A DNA stretch of 62,928 nt from Candidatus Phosphitivorax anaerolimi (GTDB taxonomy: Bacteria > Desulfobacterota > Desulfomonilia > UBA1062), in contig MPOS01000061.1 of assembly GCA_001896555.1 (NCBI GenBank), positions 1-62,928 of the forward strand, given 5' to 3'. Under the pieces are notes generated by a model. It did no database searches. It was not told the origin of the DNA and worked only from the letters and a program-made list of their open reading frames with translations. A program made the translations under genes and the position numbers. Every line of letters begins with the position of its first letter. Position 1 is the stretch's first letter. Of the stretch, positions 27,276 through 36,320 are shown in pieces.

Positions 27276-29003
27276 GTGAGAGGGGCAAGGATACTCATCA
27301 TCGACGACGAGGAAGGCATCCGCACTACCTTCTGCGCATTTCTGGCAAAAGAGGGGTATGCGCCCATAGCGGTTCCGGATTATCAGAAGGCAATGGAGGC
27401 ACTGGACGGTGAGCCCTTTGATCTCGTATTCGCGGATATCATGCTGGGCTCGTATTCCGGGGTGGAGATCCTCAAGGAGATCAAGGCCCGGGGCTGCCAG
27501 TGCCCGGTGGTCATGATCACCGGGGCGCCTGAGATCGAGACGGCCGCCGCATCGCTGCGTCTGGGGGCGTTCGACTATCTCGCCAAGCCCATAAGGAAGG
27601 AGCTCCTCGTCCGCGTCACCAAACACGCCCTGCAGCACAAGGCACTCGGGGATGAGAAGCGTATCATCGAGGCGGAGAAGGAGCGGTACCGCTTCCATCT
27701 GGAGGCCATCTTCCGCAGCGTGGAAGACGCCATCGTCACGGTGGACGACAATGAGCGGATCATCCAGGTGAATGAGGCCTCGGAGCGAATCTGCGGTCTT
27801 CAGATGAACGAGGCGGCCGGAGAGCCGTGCGACTCTCTCAGGCTCTTCTGTGACCGGAAATGCCTGCGCGTCGTGAAGCAGGCCCTGAAGACCGGTCAGG
27901 CTGTCCGCGAATACCGGATCGAGTGCAGACACCCCCACCGGACCAACCAGGAGGTGGTTGTCAATGTTTCTCCCCTACGTGACAGCACCGGCCGGCAGAT
28001 CGGCGCGGTCATGATCATCCGGGATATCACCCGGCTCTCTCTGCTGGAAAGGGAGCTTCAGGAACGCAACCAGTTTCACGGCATCATCGGGAGAAACCGG
28101 AGGATGCAGGAGATCTACGATCTCCTGGAAAATCTCAAGGATATCGACACCACGGTGCTCATCACCGGCTCCAGCGGCACGGGCAAGGAGCTTGTGGCGC
28201 GGGCGATCCATTTCGGCGGGGCGCGGGCGGCCCAGCCCTTCGTGGTGGTGAACTGCTCGGCCCTGGCGGAAAATCTTCTGGAAAGCGAGCTGTTCGGCCA
28301 CGTCAAGGGTGCCTTCACCGGCGCCATCAAGGACAAGACCGGACGGTTTCAGACTGCTGACCGCGGCACCATATTCCTCGATGAGATCGGCGACATATCT
28401 CCCAGGATACAGCTCAAGCTGCTGAGATTCCTGGAAACCAAGGAGTTCGAACGCGTGGGAGACTCCACCCCGGTCAAGCTCGATGTCCAGGTCATCACCG
28501 CAACGAACCGGGACCTGAAGGCACAGGTGGCCAGGGGGGAGTTCCGGGAGGATCTCTACTACCGCCTCAAGGTGGTGGAGATCAAGCTGCCGCCCCTTGC
28601 AGCCAGACGCGATGATATCCCCCTGCTCGTCAGCCACTATGTCGGCGTGTTCAACCAGCGATTCGGCAGGCAGATATCAGGGATTTCCCCGGAGGTGGAA
28701 AAGCTGTTCATGGAATACCGGTGGCCCGGGAACATCCGCGAGCTCATCCACACCCTGGAACATGCCTTTGTCGTCTGCAAGAGACCCTTGATCGAACTGG
28801 CCGACCTCCCGCCCGAGATCCGGGAGCACGCCATGCCCGCAGATGATCACGGGAAGGATGCCGTCCTCGAAAAGGGCCGGGTCATGGACGCACTCAGACA
28901 GGCGGGGGGAAACAAGGCGAAGGCAGCCAGAATCCTGGGCATCAGCCGCCAGACCATCTATCGCAAGCTCCGAGATTACAATAATGACAATCCTTCCCGA
29001 TGA
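27276..29003 (+). CDS. Sigma-54-dependent response regulator with internal PAS domain
   Basis: The domain order in 575 residues is receiver (1-120), PAS (about 135-260), AAA+ sigma-54 activation domain (about 270-500) and Fis-type helix-turn-helix (530-575). The receiver has IIDDEEG, acceptor Asp in LVFADIML, and AKPI. The AAA+ domain has GSSGTGKE (Walker A), GAFTGA (sigma-54 contact loop) and IFLDEIGD (Walker B). The PAS domain contains a CDSLRLFCDRKCLR segment with cysteines that could sense redox or a cofactor. GTG is the start, after GAAAGG. A near-consensus sigma-54 promoter lies about 150 bases downstream, before the thioredoxin-like/MCP genes, suggesting a target. Confidence 0.93.
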   Translation: MRGARILIIDDEEGIRTTFCAFLAKEGYAPIAVPDYQKAMEALDGEPFDLVFADIMLGSYSGVEILKEIKARGCQCPVVMITGAPEIETAAASLRLGAFDYLAKPIRKELLVRVTKHALQHKALGDEKRIIEAEKERYRFHLEAIFRSVEDAIVTVDDNERIIQVNEASERICGLQMNEAAGEPCDSLRLFCDRKCLRVVKQALKTGQAVREYRIECRHPHRTNQEVVVNVSPLRDSTGRQIGAVMIIRDITRLSLLERELQERNQFHGIIGRNRRMQEIYDLLENLKDIDTTVLITGSSGTGKELVARAIHFGGARAAQPFVVVNCSALAENLLESELFGHVKGAFTGAIKDKTGRFQTADRGTIFLDEIGDISPRIQLKLLRFLETKEFERVGDSTPVKLDVQVITATNRDLKAQVARGEFREDLYYRLKVVEIKLPPLAARRDDIPLLVSHYVGVFNQRFGRQISGISPEVEKLFMEYRWPGNIRELIHTLEHAFVVCKRPLIELADLPPEIREHAMPADDHGKDAVLEKGRVMDALRQAGGNKAKAARILGISRQTIYRKLRDYNNDNPSR

Positions 29004-29154
29004 CTGTATGATGTGACACTTCTGTCACTGTAACACCACTCTCATACGCAACACATACCGCCCATGGATCACCATATTGTAATCAACCTCCGATTGCATG
29101 CAAGCGTCCATTATCATTGATTAATTAAGCCATAATTATGACTTCTCCCCCCGG

Positions 29155-29170
29155 TTGGCATGCTTGTTGT
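29155..29170 (+). promoter_or_regulatory. Candidate sigma-54 (-24/-12) promoter
   Basis: TTGGCATGCTTGTTGT matches the consensus TTGGCACG-N4-TTGC with correct GG-to-(-12) spacing, apart from T for C in two places, including the -12 GC. It sits between the sigma-54 activator gene and the thioredoxin-like/MCP/cheW genes, 56 bases ahead of the first start codon. Confidence 0.45.
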
Positions 29171-29225
29171 CTTACGGCAGCGAGCAGAGATTCGATTACG
29201 GGAACGATCGAGGAGGAAAACCATC

Positions 29226-29639
29226 ATGACCGGGGATACGCTGATCACCAGGCTTCAGCCCGACACCGCGGCTGGGTTCCTTGACAACGACACCGGAGTG
29301 CTCCTCATTGCCTGCCTGAAAAATGACCGGGACTTACGCGAAAACTTAGGCCGCCTGGGCGAGGTCGCTTCCCTGCTCCGGGAAGACGGCATCACCATAG
29401 GATACGTGCTGGACGACATGCTTCCCTATTTCTCCGATCGCTTCGGGATCGCGGGCACGCCCACCTATCTCTTGATAAGGAGCGGCATCATCCTCGGGAC
29501 ACTCCTGGGAAAGACCACAACCCCTGCCCTGGACCGGTTTGTCAGGGAGATGGACAGGGAATACCGGCTCAAGGACCGGGACGGAAAAACCGGCTGCAAC
29601 ACCAGGCCGGGCGGGCAATCGAGTCCGAGGGCGATATGA
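29226..29639 (+). CDS. Thioredoxin-fold protein without CxxC
   Basis: The 137-residue protein fits a thioredoxin fold. TGVLLIACLKN is the first core strand, FGIAGTPTYLLIRSG corresponds to the cis-proline segment (TPT) of thioredoxins, and LDRFVREMDREY is the last helix. The redox CxxC is absent: only one Cys lies at that strand (IACLKN). Disulfide exchange is therefore not expected, and it may be a binding or structural module. GAGGAGG precedes ATG 29226. It leads a group with an MCP (154 bases downstream) and CheW, behind a candidate sigma-54 promoter. Confidence 0.6.
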   Translation: MTGDTLITRLQPDTAAGFLDNDTGVLLIACLKNDRDLRENLGRLGEVASLLREDGITIGYVLDDMLPYFSDRFGIAGTPTYLLIRSGIILGTLLGKTTTPALDRFVREMDREYRLKDRDGKTGCNTRPGGQSSPRAI

Positions 29640-29793
29640 ACCGGCTTGGCACACCCCGCTCTATGGATCTTGCTCGGCACCACGCACATGGCATCGCAAG
29701 AATTTCCGGGGCATTTCCGCATGAAGCCCCACGAATGAATGCGGATTCTTCGTATGGCAATCCCCGCGAAAACCCAATCTCAAGGAGGAGAAT

Positions 29794-31824
29794 ATGTTTA
29801 AGAACCTGAAGTTAGGAACAAAGCTTATCCTGGTGGGATCAGTGATCCTTCTGGTCCCTCTGGCAACCGTGGGCTTCTTTGCCGTGAGCAAGGCGACTCA
29901 GGGTCTTGCCGGTATCGAGAAAGAGCTGCTCGCATCGGTCACCGTCACTCTCGCACAGGGAATCGACAATGCACTGGAGGGAGAAAAGAAGGTGGTCATG
30001 GACCTTGCAGTCGGATCGACCACAATCAACGCTCTCGCCGCGGTTGCAGAAAAGGGCCTGAGCAGATCTCAGGACGAGGTGGCTGAGCTCAATGAGAAGT
30101 TCAAGACCTTCAGCCGGACTCCCGGGTTGCGGGAAAACTCCGAGGTGGTGATTGCCACCGATACGGCCGGAACCATCATCGCCGCATCCGATCCCTCGTA
30201 CCTCGGGGTCTCGATCGCTGACCGGGAATATGTCAAGGATGCCCTCGCAGGCAAGGTGAACATCGGCAAGGCGGATCTGAACAAGGTGACCAACACCCCG
30301 TTCTTTCCCGTTGCAGCGCCTGTCTACTCGCAGGGGAAGGTCGTCGGAGTGGTCTCCAATACCCTGGACATGGGCTATCTCAATGATCTCGTCAACCGCA
30401 CGAAAACCGGCCGGACCGGATATGCCTTTATGACCGACCGCAACGGCCTCATACTCGCCCACCCGGTCAAGGACAATATCATGAAACTGAATGTGAACTC
30501 GCTGAAGGGCATGGAAGAAATCTCGAAACAAATGATGGCCGGGCAGGCGGGTGTAGCGAACTATGTATACGAAGGTATTCCGAAGACTGCAGGCTTTGCA
30601 CCCGTGCATGCCACCGGCTGGAGCGTGTGCCTCTCACTGCCGGACGAGGAGTTTCTGGCTCCTGCCATGGCTGTGCGCAACATCGTGTTCGTCGTGGCGG
30701 TGATATTCTTTGCCGCGGCATTCGCAGTGTTCTTCCTGTTTGCCCGGAGCATCACCAAGGCCCTGCGAAAGGGCGTGGATCTGGCAGTCAGGGTCGCGGA
30801 TGGCGATCTCACTGCTGACATCGACGTGGTGCAGAAAGATGAGATCGGCCAGCTTGCGGACGCCATGAGAAACATGATCAGCAGGCTGCGCGCCATAGTG
30901 GCGGATGTACACCAAGCGGCGAACAATGTAGCGGCGGGCAGTGAGCAGATGAGCTCTGCAGCCGAGCAGCTCTCGCAGGGTGCGAGTGAGCAGGCGTCCG
31001 CCGCCGAGGAGGCGTCGTCCTCCATGGAGCAGATGGCATCCAACATCCGCCAGAACGCCGACAACGCCCAGCAGACCGAGAAAATCGCGGTCAAGTCCGC
31101 CGACGACGCCATCGAGGGCGGAAAGGCGGTCGATGAAACCGTAGGCGCCATGAAGACCATTGCCGAGAAGATCGCCATCATCGAGGAGATCGCACGGCAG
31201 ACCGACCTGCTGGCCCTGAATGCAGCCATCGAGGCGGCACGGGCCGGAGAGCACGGCAAGGGGTTTGCCGTGGTGGCAGCCGCGGTCAGGAGGCTTGCAG
31301 AGAGAAGTGCAGAGGCCGCAGGAGAGATCAGCAAGCTCTCGGTCAACAGTGTGGAGGTGGCCGAGAAGGCGGGCAAGCTCCTCTCCCAGATCGTGCCCGA
31401 TATCCAGAAGACCGCCCAGCTGGTTCAGGAGATCACCGCTGCCAGCAACGAGCAGAACGCGGGCGCAGACCAGATCAACTCCGCCATCCAGCAGCTCAAC
31501 CAGGTCGTCCAGCAGAACGCCTCGGCTGCAGAAGAAATGTCCTCTACCGCTGAAGAACTATCCTCACAGGCTCAGGAGCTCCAAAAAAACATTTCTTTCT
31601 TCAAGGTTGGCGAGCTTGCAGAACGTATCAAAAAAAGGGGCTCCAAGCCGGCTGCCGCCCATACTTCGCCAGGTGCCCCAGGCAGCCGTACCCTCACCGG
31701 AAAACCCGCCGTGCGCACACACCAAGTGCAGGAGAGGACCGGCCGCTCCTCAGGGATAGCCTTGGATATGCGCACAGATCCGGTCAATGATGACTCCAAG
31801 GACAGCGAGTTTGAGCGTTACTGA
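29794..31824 (+). CDS. Methyl-accepting chemotaxis protein with Cache sensor
   Basis: This 676-residue transmembrane receptor has a first membrane segment at about 10-32, a periplasmic Cache domain (roughly 40-285, with [10 protein letters not shown]), a second membrane segment near 292-315, a HAMP domain, and a long cytoplasmic coiled coil. The signalling tip reads [31 protein letters not shown]. The normally conserved Glu just after the tip (VVAxEVR) is Ala here (GCG at 31282-31284). The tail of about 70 residues has no pentapeptide CheR tether. AAGGAGGAG precedes the ATG. CheW is encoded 18 bases downstream, but no CheA is in the window. Confidence 0.93.
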   Translation: MFKNLKLGTKLILVGSVILLVPLATVGFFAVSKATQGLAGIEKELLASVTVTLAQGIDNALEGEKKVVMDLAVGSTTINALAAVAEKGLSRSQDEVAELNEKFKTFSRTPGLRENSEVVIATDTAGTIIAASDPSYLGVSIADREYVKDALAGKVNIGKADLNKVTNTPFFPVAAPVYSQGKVVGVVSNTLDMGYLNDLVNRTKTGRTGYAFMTDRNGLILAHPVKDNIMKLNVNSLKGMEEISKQMMAGQAGVANYVYEGIPKTAGFAPVHATGWSVCLSLPDEEFLAPAMAVRNIVFVVAVIFFAAAFAVFFLFARSITKALRKGVDLAVRVADGDLTADIDVVQKDEIGQLADAMRNMISRLRAIVADVHQAANNVAAGSEQMSSAAEQLSQGASEQASAAEEASSSMEQMASNIRQNADNAQQTEKIAVKSADDAIEGGKAVDETVGAMKTIAEKIAIIEEIARQTDLLALNAAIEAARAGEHGKGFAVVAAAVRRLAERSAEAAGEISKLSVNSVEVAEKAGKLLSQIVPDIQKTAQLVQEITAASNEQNAGADQINSAIQQLNQVVQQNASAAEEMSSTAEELSSQAQELQKNISFFKVGELAERIKKRGSKPAAAHTSPGAPGSRTLTGKPAVRTHQVQERTGRSSGIALDMRTDPVNDDSKDSEFERY

Positions 31825-31842
31825 GGAGACGAGGAGGAAGCC

Positions 31843-32370
31843 ATGAGTGTACAAGGAATAACCGAGACAACCCAGTATCTCTCGTTCCACCTCGATGAGG
31901 AGGAATTCGCCCTGGAGATCACCCGGGTCAGAGAGGTGCTGGACTTCACGCGCATCACCAAGGTCCCCCAGTCACCTCCCTTCATGCGGGGCGTGATCAA
32001 CCTGCGGGGCACCGTGGTGCCCGTGGTGGACCTCAAGGACAAGTTCGGCATCGGAGTCACGGACAAGACTGTCAATACCCGGATCATCATCTGCGAGATC
32101 GACGTGGACGGAGATATGACCACCCTGGGCGCATTGGCAGACTCGGTGCACGAGGTCATGGAAATCGAGCCCGAGCACATCGAGCCCGCACCCAAGATCG
32201 GCACCCGGCTCAACACCGAGTTCTTAAGGGGCATGGGCAAACGCGATGAAGAGTTCATCATGATCCTCGACATCGACAGGGTCTTTTCCGCTGACGAGCT
32301 CTCGCTCGTCAGCCAATCGTCACCTGGTGCGGCAGACGGCGACTGTCAGGGGTGCTCACCGGAGACGTAA
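31843..32370 (+). CDS. cheW: Chemotaxis coupling protein CheW
   Basis: The 175-residue protein is a single CheW domain: QYLSFHLDEEEFALEITRVREVL, the conserved PPFMRGVINLRGTVVPVVDL stretch, and an ILDIDRVFS end. It couples receptors to the kinase CheA at the cytoplasmic face of the membrane. It directly follows the MCP with a GAGGAAG site and is very probably cotranscribed with it. No CheA, CheR, CheB or CheY gene is nearby, so it presumably serves an array encoded elsewhere or lends local specificity. Confidence 0.95.
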   Translation: MSVQGITETTQYLSFHLDEEEFALEITRVREVLDFTRITKVPQSPPFMRGVINLRGTVVPVVDLKDKFGIGVTDKTVNTRIIICEIDVDGDMTTLGALADSVHEVMEIEPEHIEPAPKIGTRLNTEFLRGMGKRDEEFIMILDIDRVFSADELSLVSQSSPGAADGDCQGCSPET

Positions 32371-32408
32371 AAAGAAGGCTATTGGCTCAGAAACATATTC
32401 TCCTCAGG

Positions 32409-32454
32409 GCGTTTGGCTCCGGCGGTGTTTTGGTCAGCCGTTGGAGCCAAACGC
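32409..32454. terminator. Hairpin between convergent cheW and nicotinamidase genes
   Basis: GCGTTTGGCTCC (32409-32420) pairs perfectly over 12 bases with GGAGCCAAACGC (32443-32454) around a 22-base loop. It lies between two convergent genes but has no clean T-run on either side, so it may be a factor-aided terminator or mRNA-end stabiliser. Confidence 0.55.
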
Positions 32455-32526
32455 TTATAAAACCTGCCCCTCAGAGACGGGAACCCGCCATGCTGGATAT
32501 GCCGCCCCCTGCCTGTGACAGTGAAA

Positions 32527-33207
32527 TCAGCCGGTAAAAATATCCCCCGAGCGGACAAAGCAGACCCCCTTGCCCGACATGGTGTCCAGGGCGCTGAAAA
32601 GGCTGTCAGGTGGCGAGCCCACAGGCCTTGCAAGGTCGACGATGACACAGACCTCATATCCCAGGTCGCGGCCGTGGGACGCGGTGAAGAACACACAGTA
32701 GTCCAGGGCGAGGCCGCAGACGAAGATCCGCCTTACGCCCCGGTCTCTGAGATAGCCGTCCAGGCCTGTCCGGGTTTTGCCGTCGTTTTCCAGAAACCCT
32801 GAATAGCTGTCGATATCCCGGTGATAGCCCTTGCGGATCACGGTATGGGCATAGCGGGTCTCCAGGTTTCTGTGAAAGTCCGCACCAAAGCTCCCCTGAA
32901 CGCAGTGGTCGGGCCAGAGGACCGGTCCGATCCCCTGAGCCTTGAAGAGGTCATAGGGCTTCATTCCCGGGTGGGCGGAGGCAAAGGAGTGGTGCCCTGC
33001 GGGATGCCAGTCCTGGGTGAGTACTACCGGGAGGTCGGACCGGTTGAAGAGCTCCATCACCCGGTTGATCCCCTCGATGATGACGTCTCCCTCCTGCACG
33101 GCCAGCGCCCCTCCTGGGATGAAATCATTCTGCATGTCGATGACTGCCAGGGCATCACCGAAGGCGGGCTTGCCTGTTTTCACATAAACCAGATCTTCCA
33201 GCTTCAC
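32527..33207 (-). CDS. pncA: Nicotinamidase (isochorismatase fold)
   Basis: The 226-residue cytosolic enzyme shows the catalytic triad of nicotinamidases: Asp in AVIDMQNDF, Lys in RKGYHRDIDSYSGF, and Cys in CGLALDYCV. The metal site is in QDWHPAGHHSF. It hydrolyses nicotinamide to nicotinate for NAD salvage. GTG 33207 is chosen because GGAGGA lies 8 bases upstream. An in-frame TTG at 33222 overlaps that site. It is downstream of, and in the same direction as, the MFS exporter, 109 bases away. Confidence 0.9.
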   Translation of the reverse strand: MKLEDLVYVKTGKPAFGDALAVIDMQNDFIPGGALAVQEGDVIIEGINRVMELFNRSDLPVVLTQDWHPAGHHSFASAHPGMKPYDLFKAQGIGPVLWPDHCVQGSFGADFHRNLETRYAHTVIRKGYHRDIDSYSGFLENDGKTRTGLDGYLRDRGVRRIFVCGLALDYCVFFTASHGRDLGYEVCVIVDLARPVGSPPDSLFSALDTMSGKGVCFVRSGDIFTG

Positions 33208-33316
33208 GGCACATTCCTCCAAGGCCCGGTATTTTTAAGGTCTGGATAGAGAATATGAATATCCAGGACCCGGATCAACCACAAATTTTTCAAAGAGATG
33301 CCCCTTGTTAGCCGGT

Positions 33317-34717
33317 TCAGCTCCGCTGCCGGGGAGATTCCGCCGCCTGATTGCGGCTCACGCCACGGGCCAGCGAGGCGAAGATGCCCAGGCCGCATAG
33401 AAGTGAGAAGACGGCGAATCCGATCCTCATGCTCTTCATGAAGGCGGGATAGAGCTCGGGCGTGATGGCGTTGGCTCCGATGAAGAGGGCGAAGAGCATG
33501 AGCACGATCCCCATGCTCATGGCCTGCCCCGTGACCCGCATGGTGGAGATGAATCCGCCGGCAAGGCCGTACATCCTCCTGTCTACCGCGCCCATGACTG
33601 CATTGGTGTTGGGGGAAGAGAAGAACGCGAACCCCAGGCCGATGATCAGCAGGGGCGTGAGTATCTGCACCATACCCGCCCCATCGGTGAGAAACACCAG
33701 CAGAAAGAGCCCCAGACTGGTGACGGCCATGCCCACCGATGCAAGCACCCGCGGTGCGATCCGATCGGAGAGCCTGCCCGCCAGGGGGGAGAACAGGGTC
33801 ATGACCAGGGGCTGGGATACCAGGATCAGACCTGCCTGCTGGGGGCTCATGCCCTTGATGAACTGGAGGTAGAGACTCATGAGAAAGGTGATGGCAAAGG
33901 TGGCGCTGTAATGGATGAAGGCGGCCAGATTCGACATGGCGAACTGGCGGTTCCGGGTGATCAGGTCGATTTTCAGCAGGGGGTGCCGCGCCCTTTTCTC
34001 CCACACAAGGAATACCAGCATGCCCGCAATGCCTGCAAGCACCAGTGCGATCCCGGTTGCCTCCTGGATGCGTGAGAACCCGTACATGAGGGCGACCAGA
34101 GAAGCAGAGTAGACGAAAGACCCGGGGACGTCGATGGCACCATCCTCGCCTCCCCGCTCCTCCCTCACGCACAGGATAGTCAGGGCCAGGACCGCCAGGC
34201 CGATCGGTATGACCGCCAGAAAGACGCTCTCCCACCCGATATGCTCGGTCATGACCCCGCCCAGGAACGGACCCAGGGAGAGCCCCAGATAGACAGCGGC
34301 CACGTTGATCCCCAGCGCCCTTCCACGCTCCTCCGGCGGATAGACCGAGGTGAGGATGGCCACCCCGGTGCCGAATATCATGGAGCTTCCAAGCCCCTGC
34401 ATGATGCGAAAGGCGATGACAAAACCCGCAGAAGGACTCAGGACAATAAGAAACGAGCTCAAGGTCAGGATTGCGACACCCCAGGCAAAGACCAGCTTCC
34501 TCCCGTAGATGTCCGCCATCCTGCCGAAGGGCAGGAGAAAGATGGCCGATGCGAAGAGATAGGAGGTGGAGACCCAGTTGAGCATGAGGGCATCCATGGA
34601 GAACGCCTCTCCGATTGCAGGCAGCGCGATATTGACCGAAGAACCCAAAAACGGCGTCAGGAAGGACGAGAGGGACGCCACCGCGAGAACAATCGCTCTC
34701 CTGCTCGAAATCTCCAC
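33317..34717 (-). CDS. MFS exporter, DHA2 (EmrB/QacA) type
   Basis: The 466-residue integral membrane protein has about 14 predicted helices. The first half carries MLNWVSTSYLFASAIFLLPFGRMADIYGRK (motif A, GRMADIYGRK) and LGLSLGPFLGGVM (motif C of drug/proton antiporters). These place it with DHA2 multidrug exporters. It starts with GTG after GGGAGGCGG. No EmrA-type adaptor accompanies it. The preceding gene on this strand is a sigma-54 regulator 118 bases away, so regulation by that two-component pair is possible but unproven. Confidence 0.88.
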   Translation of the reverse strand: MEISSRRAIVLAVASLSSFLTPFLGSSVNIALPAIGEAFSMDALMLNWVSTSYLFASAIFLLPFGRMADIYGRKLVFAWGVAILTLSSFLIVLSPSAGFVIAFRIMQGLGSSMIFGTGVAILTSVYPPEERGRALGINVAAVYLGLSLGPFLGGVMTEHIGWESVFLAVIPIGLAVLALTILCVREERGGEDGAIDVPGSFVYSASLVALMYGFSRIQEATGIALVLAGIAGMLVFLVWEKRARHPLLKIDLITRNRQFAMSNLAAFIHYSATFAITFLMSLYLQFIKGMSPQQAGLILVSQPLVMTLFSPLAGRLSDRIAPRVLASVGMAVTSLGLFLLVFLTDGAGMVQILTPLLIIGLGFAFFSSPNTNAVMGAVDRRMYGLAGGFISTMRVTGQAMSMGIVLMLFALFIGANAITPELYPAFMKSMRIGFAVFSLLCGLGIFASLARGVSRNQAAESPRQRS

Positions 34718-34835
34718 TTACCGCCTCCCGGGCGCTCGCCGATGACCGGGACCCCCGCACAGCGGATACCGGGTGTATTCAGGCAGATGGGAAAGATCGC
34801 CGATGCTCCGGAACCCTGTCTCAAGTGCGGCTTTC

Positions 34836-36320
34836 CTAATCTTCACGTGTCCTCTTCCTGGTGAGATTGTACTTTTCCGCCTTGAGGTAGAAGGTCTTGT
34901 AGTTCAGCCCGGATTCACGCGCAGCCTCGGCGATGACCCCCCGGTGCTTCTTCAGGAGGTGCTCGAAATACCGGCGTTCGAACTGCTCGATGAGGTTCTG
35001 CTTGATGGCGTGGTACCCGGCGCCTTCGCCTGCATCAACCCAGATGGTTGGGCCGTCGGCTGCTTCCTCAACCGTGGCGCTGGCCGTCTCGTGGAGGTTT
35101 TTCCCCAGATCCGGGAAGTGCTCGATCCGCTCGGATCGGCACGAGACCATGGCTCGCTGGATCACGTTCTCCATCTCCCGGACATTGCCGGGCCAGGAAT
35201 AGGCCATGAGCTGATCCATGGCCTCGCGCGACACCCCCTTGACCGGGGAGTTGAACTTTTTCCCGTGCTTTTCGATGAAGTGGTTCACCAGAAGCGAGAT
35301 GTCGTCCTTGCGCTCCCTCAGCGGCGGGATGATGATGGGCAGGACGCTGATGCGATAGAAGAGATCCTCGCGGAAGAGCTCTTTCTTGATCATGCTCTGA
35401 ATTGGGCGGTTTGTGGCGCAGATGACCCGAAAATCCAGTTCGATCTCCCGGTTGCTTCCCAGACGGGTGATCTTGCCGTCTTCCAGGACCCGCAGGATCT
35501 TGGCCTGGAGGTCTATCGGGATATCGCCGATCTCGTCCAAGAACAGGGTGCCGGTGTGGGCCTTCTCGAACTTTCCGATGCGCTGGGTAACGGCGCCGCT
35601 GAAGGCGCCCTTCTCGTGCCCGAAGAACTCCGACTCCAGGAGGTTCTCCGGCACAGCCGCGCAGTTGATGGTCACGAACTGCTTCGACCTCCGGTCGCTG
35701 CGGGAATGGATGGACCGGGCAACGAGCTCCTTGCCCGTGCCGGTCTCCCCCAGGATGAGCACGGTGAGGTTGGTATCGGCCGCAGTGAGGATCTGATCGT
35801 AGAGCTTCTGCATCTTCACATTTGCACCCACGATCTGGTCCAGGCCCTCGGCATACTGGGGAATGCGGCCCTTGAGCTCGATGTTCTCTCTGAGGATCTC
35901 CTGCTGACGGATGATCTTGGTCAGCGAGAGTTCCAGGGTGTTCATGTTGAAGGGCTTTTCCAGAAAGTCGCTGGCGCCGTACTTCATGGCCTCCACGGCC
36001 CCCGAGACCGACCCGAACGCGGTGATGACCACCACATAGGTCGATGGGTAGCGTTTCTGGATCTCCTTGAGCAGGGTGTATCCATCCATCCGGGGCATCC
36101 GGATGTCCGTGATCACGATGTCCTGAGGCGTAACGCTCAGCTTCTCCAGCGCTTCCAGCCCGTCGCTTGCCGTCTCGATCACCAGATCGAGGCTCGAAGA
36201 CAGGAGCGCCTCTTTGAGCTGCTCCAGGAAAACCTGTTCGTCATCGACGAGCAAGATCCTCTTCTTCCCCCGGCTATCCCGGTCTCTTTCTTCCGACATG
36301 GATGGGTTGTCTCTTCTCAT
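34836..36320 (-). CDS. NtrC-type sigma-54 response regulator
   Basis: The 494 residues comprise a receiver (about 18-140, with LLVDDEQ, IVITDIRMP and LEKPF), an AAA+ sigma-54 activation domain (about 160-395, GETGTGKE and LFLDEIGDI) and a C-terminal Fis-type helix-turn-helix (ESGLNYKTFYLKAEKY). The sigma-54 contact loop is GAFSGA instead of GAFTGA (bases 35592-35609). Its ATG overlaps the stop of the upstream kinase in an ATGA, showing translational coupling, so that kinase is almost certainly its partner. Target promoters were not identified. Confidence 0.94.
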   Translation of the reverse strand: MRRDNPSMSEERDRDSRGKKRILLVDDEQVFLEQLKEALLSSSLDLVIETASDGLEALEKLSVTPQDIVITDIRMPRMDGYTLLKEIQKRYPSTYVVVITAFGSVSGAVEAMKYGASDFLEKPFNMNTLELSLTKIIRQQEILRENIELKGRIPQYAEGLDQIVGANVKMQKLYDQILTAADTNLTVLILGETGTGKELVARSIHSRSDRRSKQFVTINCAAVPENLLESEFFGHEKGAFSGAVTQRIGKFEKAHTGTLFLDEIGDIPIDLQAKILRVLEDGKITRLGSNREIELDFRVICATNRPIQSMIKKELFREDLFYRISVLPIIIPPLRERKDDISLLVNHFIEKHGKKFNSPVKGVSREAMDQLMAYSWPGNVREMENVIQRAMVSCRSERIEHFPDLGKNLHETASATVEEAADGPTIWVDAGEGAGYHAIKQNLIEQFERRYFEHLLKKHRGVIAEAARESGLNYKTFYLKAEKYNLTRKRTRED

